In this document: in pieces, positions 44,855-53,305 of the stretch
How positions within the stretch are numbered: the first letter of the stretch is position 1
Layout of the letters: each line of letters opens with the position of its first letter
Assembly: GCA_963734085.1 (NCBI GenBank)
Contig: CAVTFT010000011.1
Span: 186,001-250,000 of the forward strand
DNA: 64,000 bases
Reading direction: 5' to 3'
DNA from: CAIWHR01 sp963734085
GTDB lineage: Bacteria > Pseudomonadota > Gammaproteobacteria > Burkholderiales > Casimicrobiaceae
The notes under the pieces: model-generated
The model's input: the letters and a program-made list of their open reading frames with translations, nothing else
What the model was told of the DNA's origin: nothing
Database searches by the model: none
Program-made: the position numbers and the translations under genes

Positions 44855-44933
44855 ACGCGTTCGACCGTAGCCGAGGCTGCCGGACGGTGGCCCTCGCGCA
44901 AGGCGGTCGCTCACAACGCCGGGAGGAGGAGAC

Positions 44934-45344
44934 ATGAACGTCGCCGTTTCCATAGCGGTCATGGCCGTGATGTCGCTGGTGCTGGGATTCATCGTGCACG
45001 GGTGGCTGCTCGCGCCCGACTACATGAAGCTCGCTGCCCTGTTCCGCTCGCCGGCGGACGCGCAAGGCTATTTCGGTTTCATGATCCTCGCGCACGTGCT
45101 GATCGGGATCGGCTTCACCTGGATCTATCGCGCCGGGCGCGAGGCCAGGCCGTTTCTCGCCCAGGGCGTGCGCTTCGGCCTCGCGGTCGCCGTGCTGACC
45201 GTGATCCCGACGTACCTTATTTACTACGCCGTGCAGCCGATGCCTGGGGACGTCGTGGTCAAGCAAATCGTGCTCGACACGATTTCGATGGTCCTGATGG
45301 GCATCGTCTGCGCATGGATCAACCAGGAGCGCGCGCCTGCGTAG
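44934..45344 (+). CDS. Conserved membrane protein, unknown function
   Basis: A 136-aa protein with four hydrophobic helices (about 4-24, 47-64, 79-100, 107-127). GGAGGAGGAGAC precedes the ATG. The hydrophilic loop LLAPDYMKLAALFRSPADAQGYF between helices 1 and 2 may be periplasmic. No motif assigns a function; it resembles small DUF1761-type membrane proteins only in outline. It is followed by a cytochrome c gene after 36 bases. Confidence 0.7.
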   Translation: MNVAVSIAVMAVMSLVLGFIVHGWLLAPDYMKLAALFRSPADAQGYFGFMILAHVLIGIGFTWIYRAGREARPFLAQGVRFGLAVAVLTVIPTYLIYYAVQPMPGDVVVKQIVLDTISMVLMGIVCAWINQERAPA

Positions 45345-45380
45345 CCGGGAGCCGTTCACTGCGAACCGGAGGATGACGCG

Positions 45381-45755
45381 ATGTTGACGCTGCGGGCACT
45401 CGCTTTCGCCTGTGCAACCAGTTTCGTGCAGGCGCAAGCGCAGGTGCCGGCCCCGCCGGCGATCCAGCCGACACCCCCGCCGGGTATGTCACAGGGCGAG
45501 CTCCTGTACACGACGCACTGCATCGCATGCCACACGACCGAGGTTCACTGGCGCGACAAGAAGCTCGCCAAGGATTGGCGCACCTTGATCGCGCAGGTTC
45601 GGCGGTGGCAGGAAAACAGCAAACTCAACTGGGGCGACGAGGAAGTCGTCGCGGTCGCGCACTACCTCAACGGCAGCTTCTATCACTTCCAGGAGCCCGA
45701 GGAGAAGAAGATCGGCGATGCGAATGCCGGCAAGCACGTGGCGCGCAAGGATTGA
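45381..45755 (+). CDS. Monohaem cytochrome c
   Basis: A 124-aa exported protein with a signal peptide (MLTLRALAFACATSFVQAQA). One haem-binding motif CIACH at 47-51, with HW and W residues soon after (TTEVHWRDKKLAKDW). The distal Met ligand is not obvious: Met occurs only before the haem site, so the sixth ligand may be His (VAHYL near 92) or absent. Small periplasmic electron carrier or sensor. Confidence 0.85.
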   Translation: MLTLRALAFACATSFVQAQAQVPAPPAIQPTPPPGMSQGELLYTTHCIACHTTEVHWRDKKLAKDWRTLIAQVRRWQENSKLNWGDEEVVAVAHYLNGSFYHFQEPEEKKIGDANAGKHVARKD

Positions 45756-45787
45756 CGAAGCGGTTAGCGACGCCGAAGACGCGCATC

Positions 45788-46432
45788 ATGCCGGCCGTTG
45801 CCGATTACCTGTCGCCCGACCTGCCGCCGGGGCTCCGGCGCGTCGTGATGCCGGTCGTCGACGCGACGCCCGCGTCCCTCGACGGCTATGGTCACCTCGT
45901 CGACGATCCACAGCGCTGCAACATCGAAATCGTGCGCTGGCCGGCGCAGGGCAGGCGGGCGGTGGATCCCGACACCGGCGACGAGGCCGGCACGACGGAG
46001 GGCACGTTCGTCAGCGAGTGGAAAGGCGACATCCTCTACGGGCGCAACGACGCCGTCCGCGGCCACTACATCCTCGCGTACGCGGCCGAGCCTGCGAGCG
46101 CCGACCCCGGTCACGATCGCGATCCGATGCGCATTCTGCTCTGGCACGCCAACTACCATCCGGATGGCGGCCAGCTCTTCTTTCCGCTCGACGCGAAACC
46201 GTTCCTGGTGCCGCTGGCGCTGCCGGGCGACGACGTTAGCCCCACGGATTTCGTCTGCTTCCGGTTCGATGGACGCTGCGGGCTCTACATCCATCCGGAC
46301 ATCTGGCACGAGGGCGTATTCGCGACCGGCGGAACGCAGCGCTTTTTCGACAAGCAGGGCGCCGTGCACGCGCGCGTGTCGGTCGATTTCGCGCGCGAGT
46401 TCGGTTGTCTGCTGGAAGCGCCGATCGAATGA
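45788..46432 (+). CDS. Ureidoglycolate lyase-like (AllA/cupin-fold) protein
   Basis: A 214-aa protein of the AllA superfamily (cupin barrel): GQLFFPLDAKPFLVPLALPGDD near 130, FVCFRFDGRCGLYIHPDIWHEGVF near 155. The IHPDIWHEG block corresponds to the ligand-binding HxxxWH region. Free-standing members annotated as ureidoglycolate lyase are often of unproven function; no purine- or allantoin-degradation genes are near. It begins 32 bases after the cytochrome c gene and converges with the methyltransferase, the stops being 27 bases apart. Confidence 0.75.
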   Translation: MPAVADYLSPDLPPGLRRVVMPVVDATPASLDGYGHLVDDPQRCNIEIVRWPAQGRRAVDPDTGDEAGTTEGTFVSEWKGDILYGRNDAVRGHYILAYAAEPASADPGHDRDPMRILLWHANYHPDGGQLFFPLDAKPFLVPLALPGDDVSPTDFVCFRFDGRCGLYIHPDIWHEGVFATGGTQRFFDKQGAVHARVSVDFAREFGCLLEAPIE

Positions 46433-46459
46433 GCCGGATTGTCGCGCGCGCCACCGCCG

Positions 46460-47089
46460 TCACGCCGGTTTGCGCGCCACCGTCGCGAGCCACGGCTGCT
46501 CCTCACGCGGCAATCCGGCAGGGCGGTAGTAGTGCGTAAGCAGGACGAAACCCGCGTCCGCCAGATAGCGCTGCCACGTTTCGAGGTCATGGTAGGCACC
46601 GTAGCGGCCGCGATTCCAGCCTTCTTCGTTGCGGCCGTGCGGATTGGAGCAGAAGAGCACGCCACGGGGCTTCAGCGTCCCGTACAACTCGCGCAGCACG
46701 CGCGGTAATTCCTGCGAGGGCACGTGGAACAGCGCGGCGTTGGCGAAGACCCCGTCGAAGCGGCATCCCGGAAGATCGAGCTTCAGGAAGTCCTGCTCCC
46801 AGACTTCGCAACCGCATGCGGCGCGGGCCATCGCGGCGAAAGGCGCAACGCCTTCCAGGCCGATCGCGATATGGCCGAGGCGCGTAAACGTAACGAGGTC
46901 GCGGCCCGGGCCACAGCCCAGATCGAGAATCGTGAACGGTGGCGCGCCCTCGATGTGCGAGAGCAGGGCGTCGACATTCTGGCTGACGTCGTGGTCGCGC
47001 GTGCCTTCGCGGAACGCTTCGGCCCGCTGCGCATAGTGCTCGAGCGTTTGCGCGGAAATCCTCTCCAGGTCCTGCGCGGCGAGCCTCAC
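46460..47089 (-). CDS. Class I SAM-dependent methyltransferase
   Basis: A 209-aa protein with the SAM-binding motif LDLGCGPGRD (about 44-53) and an acidic residue two strands on (IGLEGV), then FANAALFHVP and LKPRGVLFCSN. The GTG start overlaps the CoA-transferase stop by four bases (GTGA), so it is coupled to the acyl-CoA operon. The substrate is unknown; the fold resembles ubiquinone/tellurite-type small-molecule methyltransferases. Confidence 0.85.
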   Translation of the reverse strand: MRLAAQDLERISAQTLEHYAQRAEAFREGTRDHDVSQNVDALLSHIEGAPPFTILDLGCGPGRDLVTFTRLGHIAIGLEGVAPFAAMARAACGCEVWEQDFLKLDLPGCRFDGVFANAALFHVPSQELPRVLRELYGTLKPRGVLFCSNPHGRNEEGWNRGRYGAYHDLETWQRYLADAGFVLLTHYYRPAGLPREEQPWLATVARKPA

Positions 47090-48339
47090 GTTCGATCGCG
47101 ACGCGGCGACTCCGCCGCCTCGACGACGCCCGCGGCGACGAAGGCGTCGATTTCCGCGTCCGCATAGCCGCATCCGCGCAGCACCTCGCGCGTATGCTCG
47201 CCCAGCAGCGGCGCGGGCCGGTCGATGCGCGTCGGTGTCGCGGAAAAATGGACGGGGCAGCCCAATGCTTTCGTCGCGCCCGCCTGCGGATGAACAAGGT
47301 CGACGACCATGCCGCGCGCGAGCGTCTGCGGATGCGCGAGCGCTTCGCCAATCGTGTGGACCGGCCCGGCGGGAACGCCGACGGCATCGAAGGCGGCCGT
47401 CCACTCGGCCTTCGTCCGTTTCACGAGGACCGCGTTCATCGTCGCCGCCAGCGCTTCGCGGTTCGCCATTCGCGCCGAGTTGGTCGCGAAGCGCGGATCA
47501 TCGCGCCATTCCGGATGGCCGAGCACGTCGGCGATGCGCTCCCAGTTCGCCTGGTTCGCGCCGCCGATGTTGATCCAGCCATCGCTTGCATGGAACGCCT
47601 GGTACGGTGCAGCCAGCACGTGCGCCGAGCCGGTCGGGCCGGGTGATTGCCCGGTCCCCAGGTACGCCGCCGCGTGCCAGAACGTCTGCTGCAGCGCCGC
47701 TTCGGCGAGCGACGTGTCGACGATCTGCCCGCGGCCGGTTTTCTGCCGGTGCGCGTAGGCGGCCAGGATCCCGACGACGCCGAGCAGCCCGGCGTTGATG
47801 TCGGAGACCGGGTTGCCGGTTTTCACTGGCAGCCCGCCGGGCTCGCCGGTGATCGACATCAGCCCGCCGAAGCCCTGCGCGATCAGGTCGAAGCCGCCGC
47901 GGTCGGCAAGCGGACCGTCGCGACCGAAGCCGGTGATTGCGCAATAGATGAGACCGGGATTTTCGCGCGTGAGCACGTCGTACCCCAGGCCGAGCTTCTC
48001 CATCGTGCCGCGGCGGTAGTTTTCGGTCAGCACGTCACAGTGGCGGACGAGGCGGAGCAGGATTTCGCGTCCCTGTGCCTGCTTGAGATCAACGGCGATG
48101 CCGCGCTTGTTGCGATTCATCATCATGAACGGTGCCGACACGCCGTTGACCAGGGGTTCCCGATAGCTGCGGGCGTCGTCGCCGCCAGGCAGCTTCTCGA
48201 CCTTGACGACGTCGGCGCCCATGTCGGCGAGCATCATCCCGCAAGTCGGGCCGGCCATGATCTGCGCCAGCTCCAGCACGCGCATTCCGGCAAGCGGGCC
48301 GGGATGGGGGGTCGGCTCGCGGGGCGTACCGAGACTCAT
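47086..48339 (-). CDS. CaiB/BaiF (family III) CoA-transferase
   Basis: A 417-aa enzyme that moves CoA between carboxylic acids. N-terminal LAGMRVLELAQIMAGP, ADMGADVVKVEK, then NRNKRGIAVDLK, with the family's catalytic Asp in VDTSLAEAAL (near 215). C-terminal GVPAGPVHTIGEAL. The start ATG overlaps the stop of the enoyl-CoA hydratase (ATGA). Together they imply activation and hydration of an acid imported by the second TRAP system. Confidence 0.93.
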   Translation of the reverse strand: MSLGTPREPTPHPGPLAGMRVLELAQIMAGPTCGMMLADMGADVVKVEKLPGGDDARSYREPLVNGVSAPFMMMNRNKRGIAVDLKQAQGREILLRLVRHCDVLTENYRRGTMEKLGLGYDVLTRENPGLIYCAITGFGRDGPLADRGGFDLIAQGFGGLMSITGEPGGLPVKTGNPVSDINAGLLGVVGILAAYAHRQKTGRGQIVDTSLAEAALQQTFWHAAAYLGTGQSPGPTGSAHVLAAPYQAFHASDGWINIGGANQANWERIADVLGHPEWRDDPRFATNSARMANREALAATMNAVLVKRTKAEWTAAFDAVGVPAGPVHTIGEALAHPQTLARGMVVDLVHPQAGATKALGCPVHFSATPTRIDRPAPLLGEHTREVLRGCGYADAEIDAFVAAGVVEAAESPRRDRT

Positions 48340-49115
48340 CTGCCGACGAATTTCGGTTTTTGCTTCGCGAGAAACGCCGCGTAGCCGATACGAAAGTCCT
48401 CGGTGTCGAAGCAGTCGAAGCATTCGTCGCGCTCGGCCTCGGTGAGCGGCCGCGGATCGGCGAGCCGCCGGGCGAACTTCTTGTGCCAGCGGGCGACGAG
48501 CGGCGCGCCCTCGGCGATGCGCTCGGCGGCCGCGCGGGCTTCGGCGGCGACATCGGCGTCCGGGACGACGCGCGTGACGAGTCCCTTTTCCTTCGCTTCG
48601 GTCGCGCCGAAGATGCGTCCCTCGAGCAGGATTTCGAGCGCGACGCTCGCGCCGACCAGACGCACGAGCGGCGCCATTTCGGGATACGCCATCACGAGGC
48701 CGAGATTCTTGATCGGCGCGCCGAAGCGGCTCGATTCGCCGCAGACGCGCAGGTCGCAGAGTGCAGCGATTTCGAGCCCGCCGCCCACGCAGATGCCATG
48801 GATCTGCGCGACCAGGGGATGGCGGCATTCGGCCAGCGCTTGCGCGGTCGTGTGCATGATCCTGCCGTATTCGATGGCCTGGACTTGGTTGGCGCGCGCC
48901 GTCGCGAACTCGCCGATGTCGTTGCCGGGGGAGAACGCCTTGTCACCGGCGCCGCGGACGATCACGCAGCGCAGGTCATCGTCGGCCGACAATGTCGTGA
49001 TGGCACCGCCGAGTGCCTGCCACATCGAACGCGTCAGCGCATTGAGCTTGTCGGCACGGTTGAGGACGACGGTCGCGATCGGTCCGTCGCGTTCGACGAG
49101 GATGGTTTCGTCCAT
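48336..49115 (-). CDS. Enoyl-CoA hydratase/isomerase family protein
   Basis: A 259-aa crotonase with NRADKLNALTRSMW at the start, oxyanion-hole segments GAGDKAFSPGNDIGEF (about 63) and HGICVGGGLEIAALCDLRV (about 106). One of the two catalytic Glu positions (GGGLEIA region) is present; whether it hydrates, isomerises or hydrolyses cannot be told. It starts 3 bases after the stop of the second dctM gene. Confidence 0.9.
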   Translation of the reverse strand: MDETILVERDGPIATVVLNRADKLNALTRSMWQALGGAITTLSADDDLRCVIVRGAGDKAFSPGNDIGEFATARANQVQAIEYGRIMHTTAQALAECRHPLVAQIHGICVGGGLEIAALCDLRVCGESSRFGAPIKNLGLVMAYPEMAPLVRLVGASVALEILLEGRIFGATEAKEKGLVTRVVPDADVAAEARAAAERIAEGAPLVARWHKKFARRLADPRPLTEAERDECFDCFDTEDFRIGYAAFLAKQKPKFVGR

Positions 49116-49118
49116 CGA

Positions 49119-50402
49119 CTAGCGGTAGAACAGGTCCACCAGACCCAGCGTGACGACGGGTACGTAGGTGATCAGCAGAAGTGTGGCCAGGAGCACGCCG
49201 ATGAAGGGCACGTTCGCGCGGGTGACGTCCCACACGCTCTCCTTCGCGATCGAGCAGGTGAGCAGGAGGACGCTCGCCACGGGCGGCGTCTGCTGGCCGA
49301 TGGCGAGGTTGAGCGTCACGATCAACCCGAAATGGATCGGATCGATCCCCGCCGCGGCCACCACCGGCATCACGATCGGAACCACCAGGACGATGGCGGC
49401 CGCCGAGTGCAGGAACATTCCGATGATGAGGAAGAAGACATTCAGGATCGCGAGAATGCCCCACTTTTCGGTCGTGATGGAGAGCATCGCCGCCGCGATG
49501 CGTTGCGGCAGCTGCACCTCCGTGAGATAGAGGCCGAGCAGGGCGGAGGCGGCGACCAGCAGCATCACGGCGCCGGTCTGCACCGCGCCGTCGATGATCG
49601 CCGCCCGCAGCCGCGCCCAGTCGAGCTCGCGATAGACCACGCCGCCCACGAACAGAGCCGCGACGACGGCCAGCGCGGCGCCTTCGGTCGCCGTGACCAC
49701 GCCGCCGAAGATGCCCCCGAGGATGATGATCGGCAGCGTGAGCGCCCACCCCGCCGCCTTGAAGGCGCGCCACAGCTTGCCCCACTGGAAGATCTCCTCC
49801 ACCGGCCAGTTGTACTTGACCGCGTACCAGTGGCACAGGCCCATCATGCCGGATGCCGCGAGGAGGCCGGGCACGATGCCCGCGACGAACATCTGCACCA
49901 CCGAAGTACCCGCCATGACCGCGTAAAGGATCATCGGGATCGACGGCGGGATGATGATCGCGAGCGTGGCCGAGGAGGAGGTCACCGCGGCGGTGAAGGG
50001 GCCCGAGTAACCGCGCTGCTTCATGGCCGGCATGATGATGGGCGCGGTAGCGGCCACCCCCGCGACTGCCGAGCCCGAGATCTCCGCGAAGAACATGTGG
50101 CTTAGCACGTTCACCTGGGCGAGAGCGCCTCTCATCCAGCCGACGAGCGCCTGGCAGAAGTCGATCAGCCGGTGCGAGATCCCCGAGGTGTTCATGATGG
50201 CGGCGGCGAGGATGAAGAGCGGGATCGCGATGAGCGGAAAGCTGGTCGCGCCCTGATAGAGCGCGAGCGGCACGTTGGGCAGGCTCGCGACACCCTGGGT
50301 CGCGAGCATCGCTGCGACTGCCGCGATGCAAAGCGCCACGGCGATCGGAACGTTGATCAGCACCAGCACGACCACGCACACCAGGACGAGCAAGCCGGTC
50401 AT
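49119..50402 (-). CDS. TRAP transporter large permease (DctM), system 2
   Basis: A 427-aa membrane protein, 12-13 helices. Blocks: IPLFILAAAIMNTSGIS (about 60-76), FFAEISGSAVAGVAATAPIIMPAMKQRGY, IIIPPSIPMILYAVMAGTS, and LHSAAAIVLVVPIVMPV in the second half. The start ATG overlaps the stop of dctQ (ATGA). Confidence 0.95.
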   Translation of the reverse strand: MTGLLVLVCVVVLVLINVPIAVALCIAAVAAMLATQGVASLPNVPLALYQGATSFPLIAIPLFILAAAIMNTSGISHRLIDFCQALVGWMRGALAQVNVLSHMFFAEISGSAVAGVAATAPIIMPAMKQRGYSGPFTAAVTSSSATLAIIIPPSIPMILYAVMAGTSVVQMFVAGIVPGLLAASGMMGLCHWYAVKYNWPVEEIFQWGKLWRAFKAAGWALTLPIIILGGIFGGVVTATEGAALAVVAALFVGGVVYRELDWARLRAAIIDGAVQTGAVMLLVAASALLGLYLTEVQLPQRIAAAMLSITTEKWGILAILNVFFLIIGMFLHSAAAIVLVVPIVMPVVAAAGIDPIHFGLIVTLNLAIGQQTPPVASVLLLTCSIAKESVWDVTRANVPFIGVLLATLLLITYVPVVTLGLVDLFYR

Positions 50403-50902
50403 GCAGACTCCTCCGGGCGAATCACTTCGCCGCGCGCTTCGCGCAGCGCCTCGGGAAACACCAGCAGCTGGCCCACCACGATCAGAACGGCGCTGATCGG
50501 GATGACCGAGTTCACATAAGCCACGGAGACCTGCGGCAGCGAAACGAGTCGGTCCGGCGCAAGGATCCCGAGGATCGAATAGCCCACCCAGGCGAGCAGC
50601 ACGAAGAAGGCCAGCGTGCACAACTGCGCCAGGACGGCGACGGTGACCCGCGGGCGGGCGGGCAGCATCCTCACGATCTCGGGTACGCCCATGTGCGCGT
50701 GCCTGAGGACCGCCAGCGCCGAGGCGTAGAACGTCACCCAGGCGAGGAGGATGGTGGCGACCTCGTCATACCAGACGAGCGAGTGGCCGGAATAGCGGAA
50801 GACCACGCCCGCCGTCACCTCGGCGGCGAGCGCGACCATGAGCGCGATGCAGATCCACTCGAGGAAGCGCTCGTACCCCCCGCGGAACGACCGGAGAGTC
50901 AT
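50399..50902 (-). CDS. TRAP transporter small permease (DctQ), system 2
   Basis: A 167-aa membrane protein with four helices and the DctQ signature SLVWYDEVATILLAWVTFY (about 38-56). It starts 3 bases after the DctP stop and overlaps DctM, so the three subunits are read as one unit. Confidence 0.93.
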   Translation of the reverse strand: MTLRSFRGGYERFLEWICIALMVALAAEVTAGVVFRYSGHSLVWYDEVATILLAWVTFYASALAVLRHAHMGVPEIVRMLPARPRVTVAVLAQLCTLAFFVLLAWVGYSILGILAPDRLVSLPQVSVAYVNSVIPISAVLIVVGQLLVFPEALREARGEVIRPEESA

Positions 50903-50905
50903 CTC

Positions 50906-51928
50906 CTACTTGCCGAGCGCGACCGCGCGATCGATCGCTTCCTTCGCGCCCGGCACTTCCTTGCTGAACTCCTCGTAGATGGGTCGGCTCGCGGCGATGA
51001 AGGCTTCCTTGTCGACGTCGTTCACCTGCATGCCGGCCTGCTTCAGCTTGCCGAGCAGCTCGGCATCGTCGGCCGCGGCGACCTGATAGACGTAGGCCTG
51101 CGTCTCCTTGGCAGTCTCCTCGAGGATCTTGCGCACGTCGGGCGGCAGCGACTCCCACTTGGTCCTGCCAACCGTCAGGTACGCGGGCGTATAGACGTGG
51201 CCGGAGAGCGAGAGGTATTTCTGGACCTCCTGGAACTTCGCCGAGTAGATCTGCGTGAACGGGTTCTCCTCGCCATCCATGACGCCCGTCTGCAGCGCGG
51301 TGAACACCTCGGAAAACTTCATCGGGCTCGGGTTCGCGCCGTAGGCCTGGAACATCTTCACCCGCCACTTTCCTCCGGGCACGCGGAGCTTGATCCCGGC
51401 GAGGTCGGCGGGGACCTTGATCGGCCGCTTGTTGTTGGTGATCTGACGGAAGCCGTTCTCCCACACCGCGAGCACCTTGAGCCCCTTCTTCTCGGCCTCG
51501 GGCTCGAGCTTCGCCCAGAAGATCTCCTTCTCGATCCGCTGCATGTGCGCGCGGTCCTTGACGAGGTAGGGCATCTCAAAGATCCCGAAGAGATCGACCT
51601 GCGAGCTCATCACCGTCGACGGAAGCGCCATGTCGAGCGTGCCGAGCTTGAGCTTCTGCATCATTTCTTCGTCGCTACCAAGCTGGCTCGAACCGTAGGC
51701 GACGACCTTCGCCTTGCCGCCGAGCTTCGCGTTGGCGCGCTTCGCGAACTCGTCGGCGCTTTTCTGGAACAGCGAGCCTGGCTCGCCGACGTGGCCGAGC
51801 TTGAGCTCGAGCTGGGCGAGCGCCGGTGCTGCGGCAATGAGCATCGGCGCGCCGAAGAACGCGGTGAGCGCAACCATACGGATGAGCGCGGAGAAGCGAT
51901 GCCGGGCGATGCCGGGAGTCGTGGTCAT
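50906..51928 (-). CDS. TRAP transporter substrate-binding protein (DctP), system 2
   Basis: A 340-aa precursor with signal peptide ending near APALAQ. Mature part: LELKLGHVGEPGSLFQKSADEF, LKLGTLDMALPSTVMSS, KLRVPGGKWRVKMFQAYGANP with the ligand-binding Arg, and VMDGEENPFTQI. Substrate likely a small carboxylate. It differs from system 1 and sits with aminotransferase and CoA genes, so its ligand is probably not a sugar acid. Followed by dctQ after 3 bases. Confidence 0.93.
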   Translation of the reverse strand: MTTTPGIARHRFSALIRMVALTAFFGAPMLIAAAPALAQLELKLGHVGEPGSLFQKSADEFAKRANAKLGGKAKVVAYGSSQLGSDEEMMQKLKLGTLDMALPSTVMSSQVDLFGIFEMPYLVKDRAHMQRIEKEIFWAKLEPEAEKKGLKVLAVWENGFRQITNNKRPIKVPADLAGIKLRVPGGKWRVKMFQAYGANPSPMKFSEVFTALQTGVMDGEENPFTQIYSAKFQEVQKYLSLSGHVYTPAYLTVGRTKWESLPPDVRKILEETAKETQAYVYQVAAADDAELLGKLKQAGMQVNDVDKEAFIAASRPIYEEFSKEVPGAKEAIDRAVALGK

Positions 51929-52009
51929 GGAGTCCTCCAGAGGTTGTTGTCGTTGTTGGAATCGCGGCTCCCGCGCGGACCGCGCCGCCGCCGATGTGGT
52001 CCCGCGACG

Positions 52010-53215
52010 CTATGCCGCTCGCGCCAACCCTGCCGTCGCGGTCTCGGCAAGGTAATCCATCGCCGCTTGTGCGCCGCCTTTGCGGTGGGGAACGCGCGCG
52101 AGACCGAGACCCATCTCGACCCCGGCAAGCGTACCGCAAAGCATCAGGTCGTTCATGAAACCGAGATGACCGATGCGGAAGACTTTCCCGGCGACCTTGC
52201 CCAGCCCCTGTCCCAGCGATAGGTCGAAGCGGCCGAGCGCGATCCGGCGGAAAGCGTCGGCGTTGTGGCCGTCGGGCATGACGACGCCGGTCAGCGTCGA
52301 GCTGTAGAGCGCCGGATCGGCGCACAGGATCTCGAACCCCCATGCGCGCACCGCGCGCCGCGTCGCTTCGGCAAGCCGGTCGTGCCGCGCAAAGACGCGC
52401 TCGAGGCCTTCCTCGAACAGCATCTCGAGCGCTGCGTTGAGACCATAGAGCAGGTTTGTCGCCGGGGTGAACGGGAAATAGCCGTTCGCGTTGGCATTGA
52501 TCATCTCGTTCCAGTCCCAGTAGCTGCGCGCGAGCTTCGCGTTCTTCGCCGCCGCGAGCGCCTTCGCGCCGATCGCGTTGAACGACAGTCCCGGCGGCAG
52601 CATCAGACCCTTCTGCGAGCCGCCGACGGTGACGTCGACGCCCCACTCGTCGTGTCGATAGTCGATCGACGCGAGCGAGGAGATCGTGTCGACCATCAGC
52701 AGAGCCGGGTGACGAGCGCGATCGAGCGCCGCGCGGAGCGGCGGTATCCGGGTTGTAACGCCGGTCGACGTCTCGTTGTGAACGACGCAGACCGCCTTGA
52801 TCGCGTGCGCGCCGTCGGCGGCGAGCCGTTGCTCGAGGTCCGTTGGCGAAACGCCGTGGCGCCAGTCGCCGGGCACGAACTCGACGCCGAGGCCGAGCCG
52901 CTCGGCCATCCGCTTCCACAGCGTCGCGAAGTGGCCCGTCTCGTACATCAGCACGCGGTCCCCGGGCGAGAGGGTGTTGACGAGCGCCGCTTCCCACGCG
53001 CCGGTGCCGGAGGCCGGATAGATGACGACCGGCCCGTCGGTCTTGAAGACCTTCTTCATGCCTGCGAGCACCGCCTTGGCGAGCTGCGCGAACTCGGGCC
53101 CGCGGTGGTCGATCGTCGGCTGGTCGATCGCCCGCAGCACGCGGTCTGGAACGTTGGTGGGCCCGGGGATCTGCAGGAAATGGCGGCCGGAAGGGTGGCT
53201 GTCGAGCGGGATCAT
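52010..53215 (-). CDS. Class V aminotransferase, serine--glyoxylate aminotransferase-like
   Basis: A 401-aa PLP enzyme. HFLQIPGPTNVPDRV opening, YPASGTGAWEAAL (66-78) for the cofactor phosphate, VDTISSLASIDYRHDEW and K202 in GGSQKGLM. This is the serine/alanine--glyoxylate type (SgaA): amino transfer to glyoxylate forms glycine. It lies 81 bases upstream of the TRAP genes on the same strand and diverges from the FAD/Fe-S dehydrogenase (90 bases between starts), so glyoxylate may be an intermediate of the pathway. Confidence 0.9.
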   Translation of the reverse strand: MIPLDSHPSGRHFLQIPGPTNVPDRVLRAIDQPTIDHRGPEFAQLAKAVLAGMKKVFKTDGPVVIYPASGTGAWEAALVNTLSPGDRVLMYETGHFATLWKRMAERLGLGVEFVPGDWRHGVSPTDLEQRLAADGAHAIKAVCVVHNETSTGVTTRIPPLRAALDRARHPALLMVDTISSLASIDYRHDEWGVDVTVGGSQKGLMLPPGLSFNAIGAKALAAAKNAKLARSYWDWNEMINANANGYFPFTPATNLLYGLNAALEMLFEEGLERVFARHDRLAEATRRAVRAWGFEILCADPALYSSTLTGVVMPDGHNADAFRRIALGRFDLSLGQGLGKVAGKVFRIGHLGFMNDLMLCGTLAGVEMGLGLARVPHRKGGAQAAMDYLAETATAGLARAA

Positions 53216-53305
53216 GAGTGCGTGATTCGAGCAGGCGCGGCGCTGCCGCGAAGGGTCATCCTACTGACGTTCCCGGCACCCCCGCAAGTACAATCGGAGC
53301 CTGCC

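Noticed and set aside
53264..53294. CTGACG-19-TACAAT as promoter of the FAD/Fe-S gene
   Set aside because: It would start transcription inside or after the apparent ribosome-binding site, so it is not convincing.
52265..53305. 347-codon upstream extension of the FAD/Fe-S dehydrogenase frame
   Set aside because: It lies antisense to the aminotransferase gene and is Arg/Val-rich; the FAD domain starts right after the ATG at 53306.
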